This document shows, one piece after another, positions 33,239 through 44,326 of a DNA stretch of 64,000 nucleotides; the stretch's first letter is position 1, and each line of letters begins with the position of its first letter. Below the pieces are notes generated by a model that made no database searches, was not told the DNA's origin, and saw only the letters and a list, made by a program, of their open reading frames with translations. Source of the DNA: Pterois miles. Taxonomy: Eukaryota; Chordata; Actinopteri; Perciformes; Scorpaenidae. The stretch spans positions 14,848,001-14,912,000 of the forward strand of contig CAMQGK010000144.1 of assembly GCA_947000775.1 (NCBI GenBank). The letters are read 5' to 3'. The translations under genes were made by a program, and so were the position numbers.

Positions 33239-34769
33239 TTATAAAGTAATGAAGTAATTACAAATTTAATTACAAATTATTGAAAGACTAATTACAAACG
33301 TATTGTATCCTGAAGCCTAACCAATTTTCTTTCACACTATTTGCAAAAAACAAATGTGCCTGGCATCTCAAATATGTCCATCTGCTTTGAACTTACCATA
33401 TCTTTAAAAACAGACTTAATTTCATGAAAAAGTTTGGTAAATTGTAGCCAGATTTGCTGCTCAGTGTCCTAACTCTAGCCCACTGTAGCATGTCCTGTAA
33501 TCGTCCAAAGAGAGGACAGTTTAAGACATGAGGAACACATAACTCTCCGGACATTTCCACTATATTTAGACTCGTCATTGAATTTTCCTCTTAGCCTTTT
33601 AGGGTCTATGGTGCGGTCATTCAATAAGTCTCTTTCATCCAGGCCCGTGCATGAGCTCACTGTCCCACTTAATTATGGTTGTGTGGTGGAACGCATAAAA
33701 CTAAATGATAAAAAGAGTCAACAGAAGTGCATTCAGATTCATAAATGCACCCTCATGAGCAACTAAAACAGCAACTTCTGAGTAAATAAAAGACTTAATA
33801 CAAACTATACAAACATTTGCAAGGCAATAGTAAGGCAAGGCAAATCCAAAATGCATCACATCAGGTGAAGAAATGTAATAGATCAATATTTAAATACAGA
33901 CACAAAAAGTTAAATAAAACTGGATAAAGTAGCAAAAAAAATGAGATAAACAAAATATGATAAAATTAAATACAATAATATTAATAATAGACCAGAAGTT
34001 ATTATGCATCGATCGATCCTATTGAATGTCAGCTGGTAGTTGGTGTTGTCTGTGTGCAGCGTCGAAGCTAAAGATTCATCACGTTTGGTTGTGAATGAGG
34101 CACTAACTGCTTCCTAAAGATCCACTGAGTTTACATTTTTCACAAATGTACTTTTGGCCCAAGGATGAACTAGTAGGCTGATTTTGTCTTACCCCAATAT
34201 GGATGTTAAAAATGTTAGTGTGAGGCCATAAATACACCATGATATCTGGTTTGGTTTGTACTATTAACATTATAAAGTTTCAAATAAACCAAATAATACC
34301 ATAAAACTCCTTTTTTTAATTCTTTTCAGGTGCTGTTTTGTAGATTAGCTTGGCCATGACTCACTTGACTAGACTGCTAGCAATATTATACTTGACCAAG
34401 AATAGATAATAATTATAATATAATATATAAATAAACTCTCTCTGTAGCTCTTGAGGCTTTCTTGATAGCTAATGACAGACTACTCTGATCCTCTAACATA
34501 AACCTTCTATGGGTTCCTTGAGTAAATACTATAACCTAGATGAGGCACTGATGACACCTTTTATGGAGCTGAACACAGTGATTTAAGGGCAGCAGAGTGC
34601 GTAAATGCCTGAAAAATAGGTCATCAGATACAGACTTTCACTCAAAATTGTTGCAGCCCTTGAAATTTGCACAATTCTGTGTCAGCTGCTGGTCTAAAAT
34701 GTTTGCAGTATTTTGCGCTTTTCTGCACGTTGTTTTCCTTTTGTTTGGTTATTGTGAAGCACCTTTAAT
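33239..34769. other. No gene recognised
   Basis: AT-rich and non-coding in appearance. Short open frames at 33.4-33.8 kb have no recognisable domain. Confidence 0.4.
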
Positions 34770-35640
34770 TAACCCCTAAGACCCACAATCCTGACTGACT
34801 TTACTGTCTTTCACAGGCTGTAACAGTTCAGTTTTAGAGTTAAAGTGAAGGTGCATATATCCTATGAAACTAGAAAACCATTGGTAACAATCATGTCATG
34901 TTAACTTGTCCAGAAGGAGGCTAAATATTGCTCCAAAGCTGGGCAAAATTTTAGTGAGGAAAAACTGGCATGGCCAATTTCAAAGGGTTTTCTTGACCTC
35001 TGACCTCAAGATCTGTTAGTGAAAATGGGTCCAATGGGTACTACCCACCAGTCTCCCCTTTACAGACATACTCATTTTATGATGATCACATGTAGTTAGC
35101 CATGTCATCGTACTGAGACCATTTTTTGCAATTTAACCTCACTGTATAAAATGACCTGTGGTGACCTCTAGGATAATCACAGCCTCATGAAACTTTAAAA
35201 CCACAAACTAGAGACTTCGAGTATTCAGTGGATGGATGGCTTTCCTAGGTATATTGAAAATAAGTGGGTTTCTGAGCAGTTTCCACAACAGACGCGCTCG
35301 TCATCTAATAGCTGAAAAATGCAATTGCAGAAATCTCCAAATGTCAAAAGTCTTTCACGCCAAATCACAGCGTGGCTTTTTCTATAGTGTTCCTCAAGGT
35401 CTTGGTGTTTTAATGTGGTAATTTGGAAGGATTACTGATTATTTTTATCAATTCTCAAGTGGTAAAAATAGTTCAATTTAGCACCAAATCTGTATAACAA
35501 ATTTTATCAACCCAGAAATTGCTGCAACAACGTAATAAAGTGGGACTGACTATCATATACTTACACCTTAATGTTCTAAACCCTTATACATATTCACAAT
35601 TTATTTTATTTAATTAATTAGTCAATTCATGTTAATTTAT
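34770..35640 (-). mobile_element. NT-B copy 2, long
   Basis: Begins TAACCCCTAAGACCCACAAT and CTTTCACAGGCTGTAACAG, passes backwards through the shared core, then through the NT-B-specific half (GTTCCTCAAGGTCTTGGTGT, TTTAGCACCAAATCTGTATA, ATGTTCTAAACCCTTATAC). It aligns with 8.30-9.18 kb end to end. Non-coding. It directly abuts the inverted-repeat arm that starts at 35642. Confidence 0.75.
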
Positions 35641-35641
35641 G

Positions 35642-35919
35642 ATTATGACTATAACAATTTAACACTAGTTTCCCACCCCAAAAACGGGTCTACTGTGGGT
35701 CCAGTGTGATCCAGAATGTACTTTCCCTCAGGGTGGGTCCAGTAATTATCACAATAGTGGCCTAGTGCTCCCCAGGCAACACAAGCTGAGTCATTTGCTT
35801 TTTTTTACCATGTCATACAAAAACTTTTTTATCTCTGTACGATTTTATGAGAGTAAATAAATTTCCTGGTCTAACACGCAGCAGAGAATCCAATAAATGT
35901 CTCTTATTGTCTCAAGCTA
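35642..35919 (+). repeat. Left arm of near-identical inverted repeat
   Basis: This arm is the reverse complement of 36393-36669, with only about four differences over 278 bp: one A/G substitution near 35765, a two-base gap in CAACACAAGC, and one T in a homopolymer. Landmarks are CCCCAAAAACGGGTCTACTG and CAATAAATGTCTCTTATTGT. Its inner part and the following spacer also resemble 37235-37560 at much lower similarity, so the arm includes part of an interspersed family. Confidence 0.9.
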
Positions 35920-36194
35920 CAGCTACAACTTCAAACCTAACTCACATGCTTTCGCCTGGAGATATGCCAACGTTTCCTTTAATGCACAAAAGAATCCTTT
36001 TATATCTTGGTGCCAAAATTTGAGCTCAGAGTAAACACATCAAGTTGTGTCTGTATGCCCTTTGACCTTAAATACACTTGGAGCTTGAAAATGTATGCAT
36101 TTGGCATTTGTAATGAGTATTTAAGCAGTATTTTCTTTGAAAAAAAAATAATACAGTCTTAATTCATGTAAGAGCTGTTGAAAATGGATACTGT

Positions 36195-36350
36195 ACCTGG
36201 CAGCCTTGTTGAGATCACTGGAGGAAATACCAAGCACTGCCCACCAGCCGGAGTAAACTCTCATTTTACAGCTAAACAGAAACTACAAGATGTTTCTGAA
36301 AGCTTTTTACATAAGAAATACTGTTGTTTTTCACAGAATTCTTTACTGCT
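36195..36350 (-). mobile_element. Palindromic element, copy C, central fragment
   Basis: CTGGCAGCCTTGTTGAGATC, then CACCAGCCGGAGTAAACTCT, CATTTTACAGCTAAACAG and ACTACAAGATGTTTCTGAAA: the centre and inner right arm of the palindromic family. It lies in the spacer of the inverted repeat. Confidence 0.7.
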
Positions 36351-36365
36351 CCTGTTGGAATAAAA

Positions 36366-36392
36366 TATCCATCCATCCATCGTCAACCGCTT
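36366..36392 (-). repeat. TCCA-tailed retroelement tail, 27 bp
   Basis: ATCCATCCATCCATCGTCAA, then CCGCTTT: the 3' tail of the family seen at 7.8 and 45.8 kb, cut off after fewer than 30 bp. It ends exactly where the right arm of the inverted repeat begins. Confidence 0.65.
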
Positions 36393-36669
36393 TAGCTTGA
36401 GACAATAAGAGACATTTATTGGATTCTCTGCTGCGTGTTAGACCAGGAAATTTATTTACTCTCATAAAATCGTACAGAGATAAAAAAGTTTTTGTATGAC
36501 ATGGTAAAAAAAAGCAAATGACTCAGCTTTGTTGCCTGGGGAGCATTAGGCCACTATTGTGATAATTACTGGACCCACCCTGAGGGAAAGTACATTCTGG
36601 ATCACACTGGACCCACAGTAGACCCGTTTTTGGGGTGGGAAACTAGTGTTAAATTGTTATAGTCATAAT
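36393..36669 (-). repeat. Right arm of near-identical inverted repeat
   Basis: Reverse complement of the left arm at about 98% identity by eye. The spacer is about 470 bp and holds a palindromic-element fragment and a 27-bp LINE tail. Confidence 0.9.
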
Positions 36670-36984
36670 GAATAAAATATGGAATAAAATAATTGTTAAA
36701 TATTTAACTGCAAAGTATAAGCGGTTCACAATGCACAACCACAGCTTCGATTACACTGCATGTTATACCCCAAACCCCTGTCCGCCTACATCTGAGTATT
36801 TCTTCCACCACTGCATGTACTAGTGTCCCAGCCTCGTTCCATAGGCCTTGATTTCTCATGTGACAGTAAACTCGACGAAAAAAAAAATACAAAATCGGCC
36901 TCATAACCTATTTCAAATGAACTGAGCGATACATACACGAATCGAACCGTGACTAGCGAACCGAACAGGCCCTAAGTACAAAAG

Positions 36985-37240
36985 CCACAGAGGCCAGAAT
37001 CTACCAGAGTAGATCAGACCCAAGGTGTAGATTGTGCAAAGATGCTCCTGAGACAGTCCAGCACAGGTGTAAGATGCTAGCTGGATCAGCGTACATGGAG
37101 AGGCACAACCAAGTGACTGCGCTCCCAAACTGGGAAGAGTGACTTCGACAGATCCCAGGAACAACATCTGAAGCCTCAGTCCAGAAGAGCGCAGTCCTAG
37201 GAACAGCTAAGATACTGTGCAGGACCCTTAAACTTTGTTC
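36985..37240 (+). pseudogene. R4/Dong-like LINE C-terminal fragment
   Basis: From 36990 the plus strand reads EARIYQSRSDPRCRLCKDAP, ETVQHRCKMLAGSAYMERHN, QVTALPNWEE, a TGA, then LRQIPGTTSEASVQKSAVLG and TAKILCRTLKL, in one frame with a single stop. CRLC...H..C is the zinc-knuckle-like CCHC of these LINE proteins, with about three residues deleted between H and the last C. A larger in-frame deletion joins MERHNQV to ALPNW. I assign the R4/Dong (Rex6-like) group from memory of the motif only. Confidence 0.65.
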
Positions 37241-37560
37241 AGTTGTTTTTACCGTGTCAAACAACAATATTTTATCTCTAAGTACAATTATGTGGTGGTA
37301 GATGGTTGTTTGCATGTATTTTTGTGAGATTTTATGATAGTAGATAAATTACCTGACCTAACTTGCCACCATAAATCCAATAAATGTCTCTTATTTCCTC
37401 AAGCTTCAGCTACAACTTGACACTTATGGTTTAAAATATAAATCACATGTTTTTGCCTTGAGCTATGCCAGTGCCCTCTTTTATGTCTGTCTGTCTTCCA
37501 GTTCTCTTTGAATTCAGAGAAAACACACTGAGCTGTGTCTTCATGCATACAGGTACTTTA
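37235..37560 (+). repeat. Diverged second copy of the family in the inverted-repeat arm
   Basis: Aligns with 35808-36070 in direct orientation (ATTTTATCTCTAAGTACAAT, ATCCAATAAATGTCTCTTAT, TCAAGCTTCAGCTACAACTT, CACATGTTTTTGCCTTGAGC) but with many substitutions and an extra segment of about 35 bp. Class unknown. Confidence 0.65.
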
Positions 37561-38529
37561 TATAGGCTTAGATGTACACTGCACTGCCTTAAATCATTCA
37601 GTCTTCCATGTATTCAATGTCCCTGTGTTGCATGACAGAACACTGTTGTAACCATTTCCCCCCAAATATCCTTTGATTTTGAATTAGTTTTCCAGTCCAC
37701 AAAAGTGTCAGTGCTCATTGAACCGCAACGGGTCAGTCGGGCTCTAAATATTACGGGAATCTGTTTTTCTTTCTGCTCTCTGGAGTCTACTTAGTGGTTC
37801 GATTGAACAGGTTTAGTCCAGAGTATGTTCAGCTGATATTCCTGTAGTGCCAGACTAATCTTCTATTTCTATAGTGAATGGAAGAAGCTCACATGGTAGG
37901 GTGAGCACCCCATGTACAAAGGTTGAGTCCTTACTGCAGTCGCCCTGCCTGGGGCCCTTTGCAACATGTTGCCCCCCTTTCTCCAAAAGCTTTAAAATAA
38001 TAAGAATAATACAATATATAAATAATAAAAAAATTAAATAGTAATGTTCAAAAACACACAGCATGCCTGTCAATTCCAGCTTGAAACACAGCTGGTGTCC
38101 ACAACTTGTGGCAGTGACTCTCCTCTGTAATTACATGCCAGGACCCTCTGGGTCCATGTACGACAAATAATTGATTATCTAAGGTCCCACATCTTTGCTC
38201 TTAAGGACCACATTAAATCTAAAACTGTACACCTGACACTGAAACACTGTTTTTATTGAACTGTTGCTGAGATGGAACTTTCTGTCCTTCCAATTATTAC
38301 ACAGAGAATTTTGTTCCCATGTACAAAACAAACCTTTCATACAAAACCACATCTATTTGTAAAGAGGGCTTTTTACAACCTAAAAGCATGAAACAAATGT
38401 TCTGTTGTACTGATCTGAATGTTGTGTTTACATGCACTCGTGGCTCTGCAGGCCTGCTGGAACGAACACTGAAATGAATTGCAACAAAGCAAATAAGAGT
38501 ATTTCCCAAGCTGTCAATATATTGTAATT
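37561..38529. other. One copy of a 137-bp direct repeat, otherwise nothing recognised
   Basis: 38089-38225 (CAGCTGGTGTCCACAACTTG to ATTAAATCTAAAAC) recurs at 43246-43382 with four differences. The rest is AT-rich and unassigned. Confidence 0.6.
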
Positions 38530-38538
38530 AACATACAG

Positions 38539-40509
38539 TTGCAGGAACAGTTGCAGCAGAACAACATCAGTGGAGTCTGGAAAGGCCTAAAAACCATCTC
38601 AGGCCACAAGAAGCCAGACTCCAAGGCTGTGGGAGACCTAAAGTGGGTGAATGATTTGAACCACTACTTTAACAGGTTCAATGAGTCACCTGCCCCTCCC
38701 CCGGCCCAGTCCACCCTGCTGCAACCCCCTCCATCTGCCACTTCAAGACAGTGCCCCCCCTCCTCCTCCTTCACCACCTTCAGCTCAACAAAAGCCCCCC
38801 CACTGACATCAACACCTCCATCGACACCTACGGCTCCAGCTACGGCTCCAGCTCTACCCCATAGACAACCCCCCTCTGCTCTACTACTCAGCCCTGCCCC
38901 CCCACCAACCCCCTCCTCTGCCTCTGACACACAGCCCCCCTACTCCAGTTTGTCCTTCACAACACTTCAGGTGAAGAACCAGTTCAAGAGGATGAATGTG
39001 AGGAGGGCTACGGGTCCAGATGGCATCAGCTCCAGGCTCCTGAAGTCCTGCGCAGACCAGCTGTGTGGGACTTTTGGACATCTATTCAACCTGAGCCTGA
39101 AGCTGAGGAAGGTACCACAACTATGGAAGACATCCTGCGTGGTACCTGTGCCCAAGACCCCACACCCCAAGGACCCCAGCAGCTTCAGGCCGGTGGCATT
39201 AACATCCCACCTGATGAGGGCCCTGGAGCGCCTGGTCCTCCAACATCTCCGCCCTGTGGTGAGTCCATCCATGGACCCACTACCAACCTGGCACTGGGGT
39301 GGATGATGCCGTCATCTTCCTTGTGGACCGAGCTCTGTCTCACCTGGAGAAACCTGGGAGCACTGTGAAGATCATGTTCTTTGATTTCTCCAGTGCATTC
39401 AACACCATCCAGCCGACACTTCTGGGGGACAAACTGGAGACTGCAGGGGTAGATCACCATCTTACATCCTGGGTACTGGACTACCTCACAAACCGCCCAC
39501 AGTATGTGAGGACACAGGACTTCATTTCAGACACGGTGGTCTGCAGTGTGGGGGCCCCGCAGGGAACGGTTCTGGCTCCGTTCCTCTTCACGCTCTACAC
39601 TGCAGACTTCTCTTACAACTCACCAACCTGTCACCTGCAGAAGTTCTCTGATGACTCTGCTATCGTCGGCCTCATCACTGATGGGGACGATGGGGAGTAC
39701 AGAGAACTTTCCCAGGACTTCGTGGACTGGTGCCTGCGGAACCACCTCCAGATCAACGCGGGGAAAACTAAAGAGCTGGTGGTGGATTTCCGCAGGCAAA
39801 CTCATCCCCCTCCAAAACCGGTGAACATCCAGGGATCAGACATTGAGATGGTGACATCTTATAAATACCTGGGTGTTCACCTGAACAATAAATTGGAGTG
39901 GACAACAAATGCCTCTGCACTCCATAAGAAAGGCCAGAGCAGACTGTATCTGCTCAGGAGACTGAGGTCTTTTGGAGTGCAGGGGACACTACTGAAAACA
40001 TTTTATGACACCGTGGTGGCATCAGCCATATTTTATGGAGTGGTTTGCTGGGGCAGCAGCATCACAGCTGCAGACAGGAAGAGGCTGGATAAGATTATTA
40101 AAAGGGCCAGCTCTGTCCTGGGATGCTCTCTGGACTCAGCGCAGGTGGTGGGAGAGAGGAGGATGACGGCTAAGCTGTCATCCATGATGGAGAAGATAAG
40201 ATAAGATATAAGATAAGATAAGATAAGATAAGATAAGATAAGATGAACTTTATTAATCCCCGAAGGGAAAATTATCTTTCAGTTACATCCCGTCCAAGAA
40301 CATAAAAAACAGTGACACATAACGGGGGGACAGGAGCGGGAGGACTGAGGGTCGCCACCATTGGACGGCGCCCCATGAGAGACACCATCAGAGCTCTGGA
40401 GAGCTCCTTCAGTGACAGGCTGCTACACCCTAAGTGTACGAAGGAGCGTTACAGAAGGTCCTTCCTGCCTGCAGCTGTTAGACTCCACACCCAGCACTGC
40501 TCCCAGTAA
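38539..40509 (+). pseudogene. Rex1-type LINE reverse transcriptase (frameshifted)
   Basis: Codes for the enzyme that copies LINE RNA into the genome. The first part has a Pro-rich linker, then RRATGPDGISSRLLKSCADQ, PVPKTPHPKDPSSFRPVALT and RALERLVLQHLRPVV. About 11 bp are missing near 39284, where LQFAYQPG is expected, which shifts the frame. The second part (39299-40204) has motif A FFDFSSAFNT (Asp at 39383), motif B GAPQGTVLAPFLFTLY, motif C KFSDDSAIVG (Asp-Asp at 39650-39655), VDFRRQ and SYKYLGVHLNNKLEW. A nested insertion (about 40195-40365) separates this from the end, RALESSFSDRLLHP to SFLPAAVRLHTQHCSQ and a stop at 40507. The catalytic residues are all present. Confidence 0.9.
40195..40365 (-). 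mobile_element. Nested retroelement tail inside the Rex1 LINE
   Basis: (GATAA)n, then GATGAACTTTATTAATCCCC and GAAGGGAAAATTATC: in minus orientation a UCCC-UUCG-GGGA hairpin, TTAATAAAG and a (TTATC)n tail. The coding frame of the host LINE stops at its left edge and resumes near 40366. The right boundary is approximate and I do not see a clear target duplication. Confidence 0.7.
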
Positions 40510-40835
40510 ACCACATACACAGTCACATTCACAACAAACTCACCGGACATAAGTGCAATAAGGACTCATATGTGCAATTATATCATCTGCTCAAATCATA
40601 GGAACTGGACGATTATTTATTGATATAATGGACATACTTCTGGCTTTACTTTTCCATTATGTATATACTAATTTATTTTATTTGTATTAATACTGTTGCT
40701 TCTTCTATGCTTCTTCTATGCTTCTTCTATGCTTCTTGTCTTTTATTGCACTATCCACTTGCTGCTGTAATGTGTGAATTTCCCCACTGTGGGACCAATA
40801 AAGGAATATCTTATCTTATATTATCTTATATTTCT

Positions 40836-41263
40836 TTAACAGGAGATTAGATTGTGCACATTAGATTGTGCAGATGTACCAAGTAAAGTTGTCATTTAGT
40901 CTATGCTATGGATTTGTGCAGGTACTGGTAGCTTTTCCTTCATTCATGTAAGGAAACTTTGGCATATTATAGGTTAATTTCTACCAAATGAGTTCCACTG
41001 AGTAGTCTTTAATGTGTCATTTTCTGCTTTTTCTGTAACAATAAGTTTTCTTAGTTTTCGTACTAGCAATAAGTAGCAATGCCGGTCTGACGGATGTTCA
41101 TGATTCTCCCCTTATGTATCCAAATGACCTTGGTGATCCCCAAAGTCGTTAGCACCACAATGAGATTGATATTTATGGTTTTAAGGGAAATATTTCAACA
41201 TATGATGGCTTGCCATGACAATTAGAAAAGACATTCAGGTTGGATAAAATGTCCATTCAACCA
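40836..41263. other. No gene recognised
   Basis: AT-rich, unassigned. Confidence 0.4.
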
Positions 41264-42160
41264 TCAACATCATCATCATCATCAAAATTTAGACAAGACA
41301 AGGCAGCTTTATTTGTATAGCACATTTCAGCAACAGGGCAATTCAAAGTGCTTTATGCAAACAATCAAGAACATTGCAACAAATAAACAATAATTAAAAC
41401 AGTCATAAAAATAGATAGATTAGAAAATAAAAACAAGCTAAAATAGTATATAAAAGTGTAGAGTAAAAGTTATAGTGCAGTATAAGATAATTATTTGGTT
41501 TAATAAAAGGCAGCAGCAAACAGGGAAGTTTTAAGTTTTGATTTAAATCAAGTAAGAGTTGGAGCAGTCCTGCAGTTTTCTGGGAGCTTGTTCCAAATAT
41601 TTGGTGCATAAAAAATGAACGCTGCTTCTGCATGTTTAGTTTTGACTCTGGGGATGCTAAGCAGACCTGATCCAGACCACCTGAGAGGTCTGGATGGTTC
41701 ATAACATAGCAGAAGATCAGAAATGTGTTTGGGCCCTAAACCATTTAGTGCTTTGTGAACCAACAGGAATGAAATGAGTTCTCTGAGAGACAGGGAGCCA
41801 GTGTAGAGACCTCAGAACTGGACTGATATGGTCCACTTTCTTGGTCTTTGTGAGGACTCTAGCTGCAGCGCTCCGAATCAGCTGCAGCTGTCCGATTGAT
41901 TTTTTTAGGAAGACCAGTAAAGATGCTGTTGCAGTGTCAAGTCGGCTGAAGATAAATTCATGGACTAGGTTTTCCAAATCAGTCCTTTAATTCTTGTTAT
42001 ATTCTGTAGGTGGTTGTAGGCTGTCTTTGAAATTGTCTTAATATGATTGTTAAAACTCAGGTCAGAGTCCATGATTACACCCAGATTTCTGGCTTGGTCT
42101 GTGTTTTTTAACAAACAGATTGAAGATGAGCACTGAACCTTAATCTTTACCAAATGCCTG
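41264..42160 (-). mobile_element. L2-type LINE, 5'-truncated, C-terminal ORF2 and 3' end
   Basis: Minus-strand blocks in order are QARNLGVIMDSDLSFNNHIK, LVHEFIFSRLDTATASLL, LKKSIGQLQLIRSAAARVL, KKVDHISPVLRSLHWLPVSQ, KALNGLGPKHISDLLLCYEP and FIFYAPNIWNKLPENCR, followed by a 3' UTR and a (GAT)n tail at 41264-41288. The pieces lie in three frames, so several small indels have occurred. Same family as the element at 27-31 kb but more recent. 5' truncation removes all RT catalytic motifs. Confidence 0.85.
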
Positions 42161-42472
42161 CAAAACTAATGGTATTACCATCAGCCTTTGTGCTTTATGT
42201 TCAGTGAGTGACGATTAGCAAATGTTAAAACACTAACACACTAAACTAAGATGGTGAAGATGGTAATTATTATACCTGCATAACATCAACATTGTTATTG
42301 GGAGCATGTTAGATGTGCTAACTAAGTGTACTAACTAAATTTGATTTTCACTTTTTTTTTTTCCATATGATCATATGGATATTTCCTTTGTGTACTGGAG
42401 TGGATATGTGTGTCTATGTGAGGATAATTTATATATAATCCATGTTTAGTATTATTTTGATATGCTAGTGTC

Positions 42473-42633
42473 AGAGGGCCGTCAATCGATTAAAATATTT
42501 AATTATGATTAATTGCATGGTTGTCCATAGTTAATCAGCGTTAATTGCAAATTAATTGTGCATGTTTTTATCTGTTCAAAATGTACCTTAAAGGGAGATT
42601 TGTTAAGTATTTAATACTCTTATCAACATATTG
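42473..42633 (+). mobile_element. NT-A copy 5, left end only
   Basis: AGGGCCGTCAATCGATTAAA to GGGAGATTTGTTAAGTATTT and TACTCTTATCAACATA: the left terminus and first 150 bp of the family. Confidence 0.75.
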
Positions 42634-43668
42634 TAACCCCTTGTAGAGGAAACTGTCAGCCAGGGTTGAAATACTTTTCGGTGTAAAAGAGGGTGTGAGT
42701 TATAAATAAATAAGAATAACATATAATGATAATGAATAATAATATATAATAATAGATAATGAATGATAATATACATTAATATATAAAGAATAAGCAGAAA
42801 AAAATCCTTTTCGTTTTGCCTTCCATTTGCAGGGTCAAACACTGGTCAACATCCGATCAATAGCACTGACTCATTTACTTTGCATGATAAATGAAAAACT
42901 GACCATGGTGATCCATATTCCTTCCCAATTGTGTGTCATTGTGTCCCTGGTTCAACTTCTCAGTGGTTCACTGGCTGCAGGTTGAAACAAATGTTCAACA
43001 AATGGCATCATTGCCAAAGTGTTGACCTTGGCTCGGAAAATCCAGCCCCACAGTCAGGAAGGCAATAAAGCCCTAAACTGCTCCAGACGCTCACTTGTGA
43101 CTCATCCATCACGCCAGAGGGCAGTGGTAGTCAGTGATGGAGACTTTGCCATGTAACAATAGCAACATCTTAAAGGAGTAGGTTACAGAGCTCAGTTTGA
43201 TTTTTTCAGGTCAGAAGTCCCACCGGTGGGTTTTCATCAATGGTGCAGCTGGTGTCCACAACTTGTGGCAGTGACTCTCCTCTGTAAATACATGCCAGGA
43301 CCCTCTGGGTCCACGTACGACAAATAATTGATTATCTAAGGTCCCACATCTTTGCACTTAAGGATCACATTAAATCTAAAACACATCTGAATATCTTATT
43401 TGTTGTAGTCTCTAGGCAAGACATTTGACCAACAAATACACAACAGCGTAACTGTCTAACTGCTATTGTGTATGAAGCTGTCATCTGTTAGGATTCATAT
43501 TATTACCCACGCTTCAGGTGGCCTTTATGTAACCATGAACAATGGAAACGAAGAGCTGGACACAATAACACATCCAAGTAAAACTGCCAGGTTATTTTGT
43601 CAGAATCTCTACATATTTGCTGTTATTACACAAATCGTATTACATGTCTTTTTTAAAATGGTTTTGTT
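42634..43668. other. Second copy of the 137-bp direct repeat, otherwise nothing recognised
   Basis: 43246-43382 is the direct repeat partner of 38089-38225. The rest holds AT-rich low-complexity sequence (ATAAT runs at 42.71-42.79 kb) and no coding block. Confidence 0.55.
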
Positions 43669-44326
43669 AAGGCTGTAGATCAATTACAATATTTAATTGT
43701 GATTAATTGCATGATTGTCCATGGTTAATCATGATTAATCACACATTATTTTATCTGTTCAAAATGTATCTTAATGGAGATTTGTGAAGTATTTAATGTT
43801 CTTATCAACATAAGAGTGAGCAAATATGCTTTCTTTATGCAAATGTATGTATATATTTAGTATTGGAAATGATCTAACAACATAAAACAATGATGAAAAA
43901 TGTACAGAAACCCTCACAGGTAGTGACTTGATCCAAACTGACTGTGATTATCATCAAGTGGGCATCTGTAAAGGGGAGACTGGTGAGTACCCAGAGAACC
44001 CATTTATTGATATATGAATATATCTGGAGGTCATAGGTCCATTTGAAATTGGTCATGGTTTGCACATGGCCACAGTTTTTTCTCAGCAAAATTTAGAGTT
44101 TAGAGCATAATTTAGCCTCTTTCAGTAAGCTGCTGTGGCATGGTTGGTACCGACAGATTCAGTAGGTTTTGTAGTTTACCAGAATCTTCACTCTTAACTC
44201 CACTCCAGCTTTAAAACTGAGCCCACTACAAACTAAAGATTACAGTGTTGCGTTCATGTGTTAAAGAAGTTAGTGGCTTTGAAACAAATTTGTGTTAATG
44301 CATTATTATCCTGTTAACTTTGACAG
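43669..44326 (+). mobile_element. NT-A copy 6, near full length
   Basis: Starts AAGGCTGTAGATCAATTACA, includes GTTCAAAATGTATCTTAATG, ACTGTGATTATCATCAAGTG and GGGGAGACTGGTGAGTACCC, and ends GTTAACTTTGACAGA. A T-homopolymer follows directly. Confidence 0.75.

Larger units (their letters stand above)
38530..40833 (+). mobile_element. Rex1-type LINE, 5'-truncated, 3' complete, relatively young
   Basis: One long plus-strand coding region covers most of the reverse transcriptase and C-terminus, with a single frameshift and one nested insertion. It is followed by a 3' UTR and the family tail at about 40770-40833 (TTTCCCCACTGTGGGACCAA, TAAAGGAATATC, then TTATC repeats). The endonuclease is missing, as expected from 5' truncation. 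It is much better preserved than the other LINEs here. Confidence 0.9.

Noticed and set aside
38664..38930. Minus-strand Gly/Glu-rich open frame
   Set aside because: Antisense shadow of the Pro-rich linker of the Rex1-type LINE.
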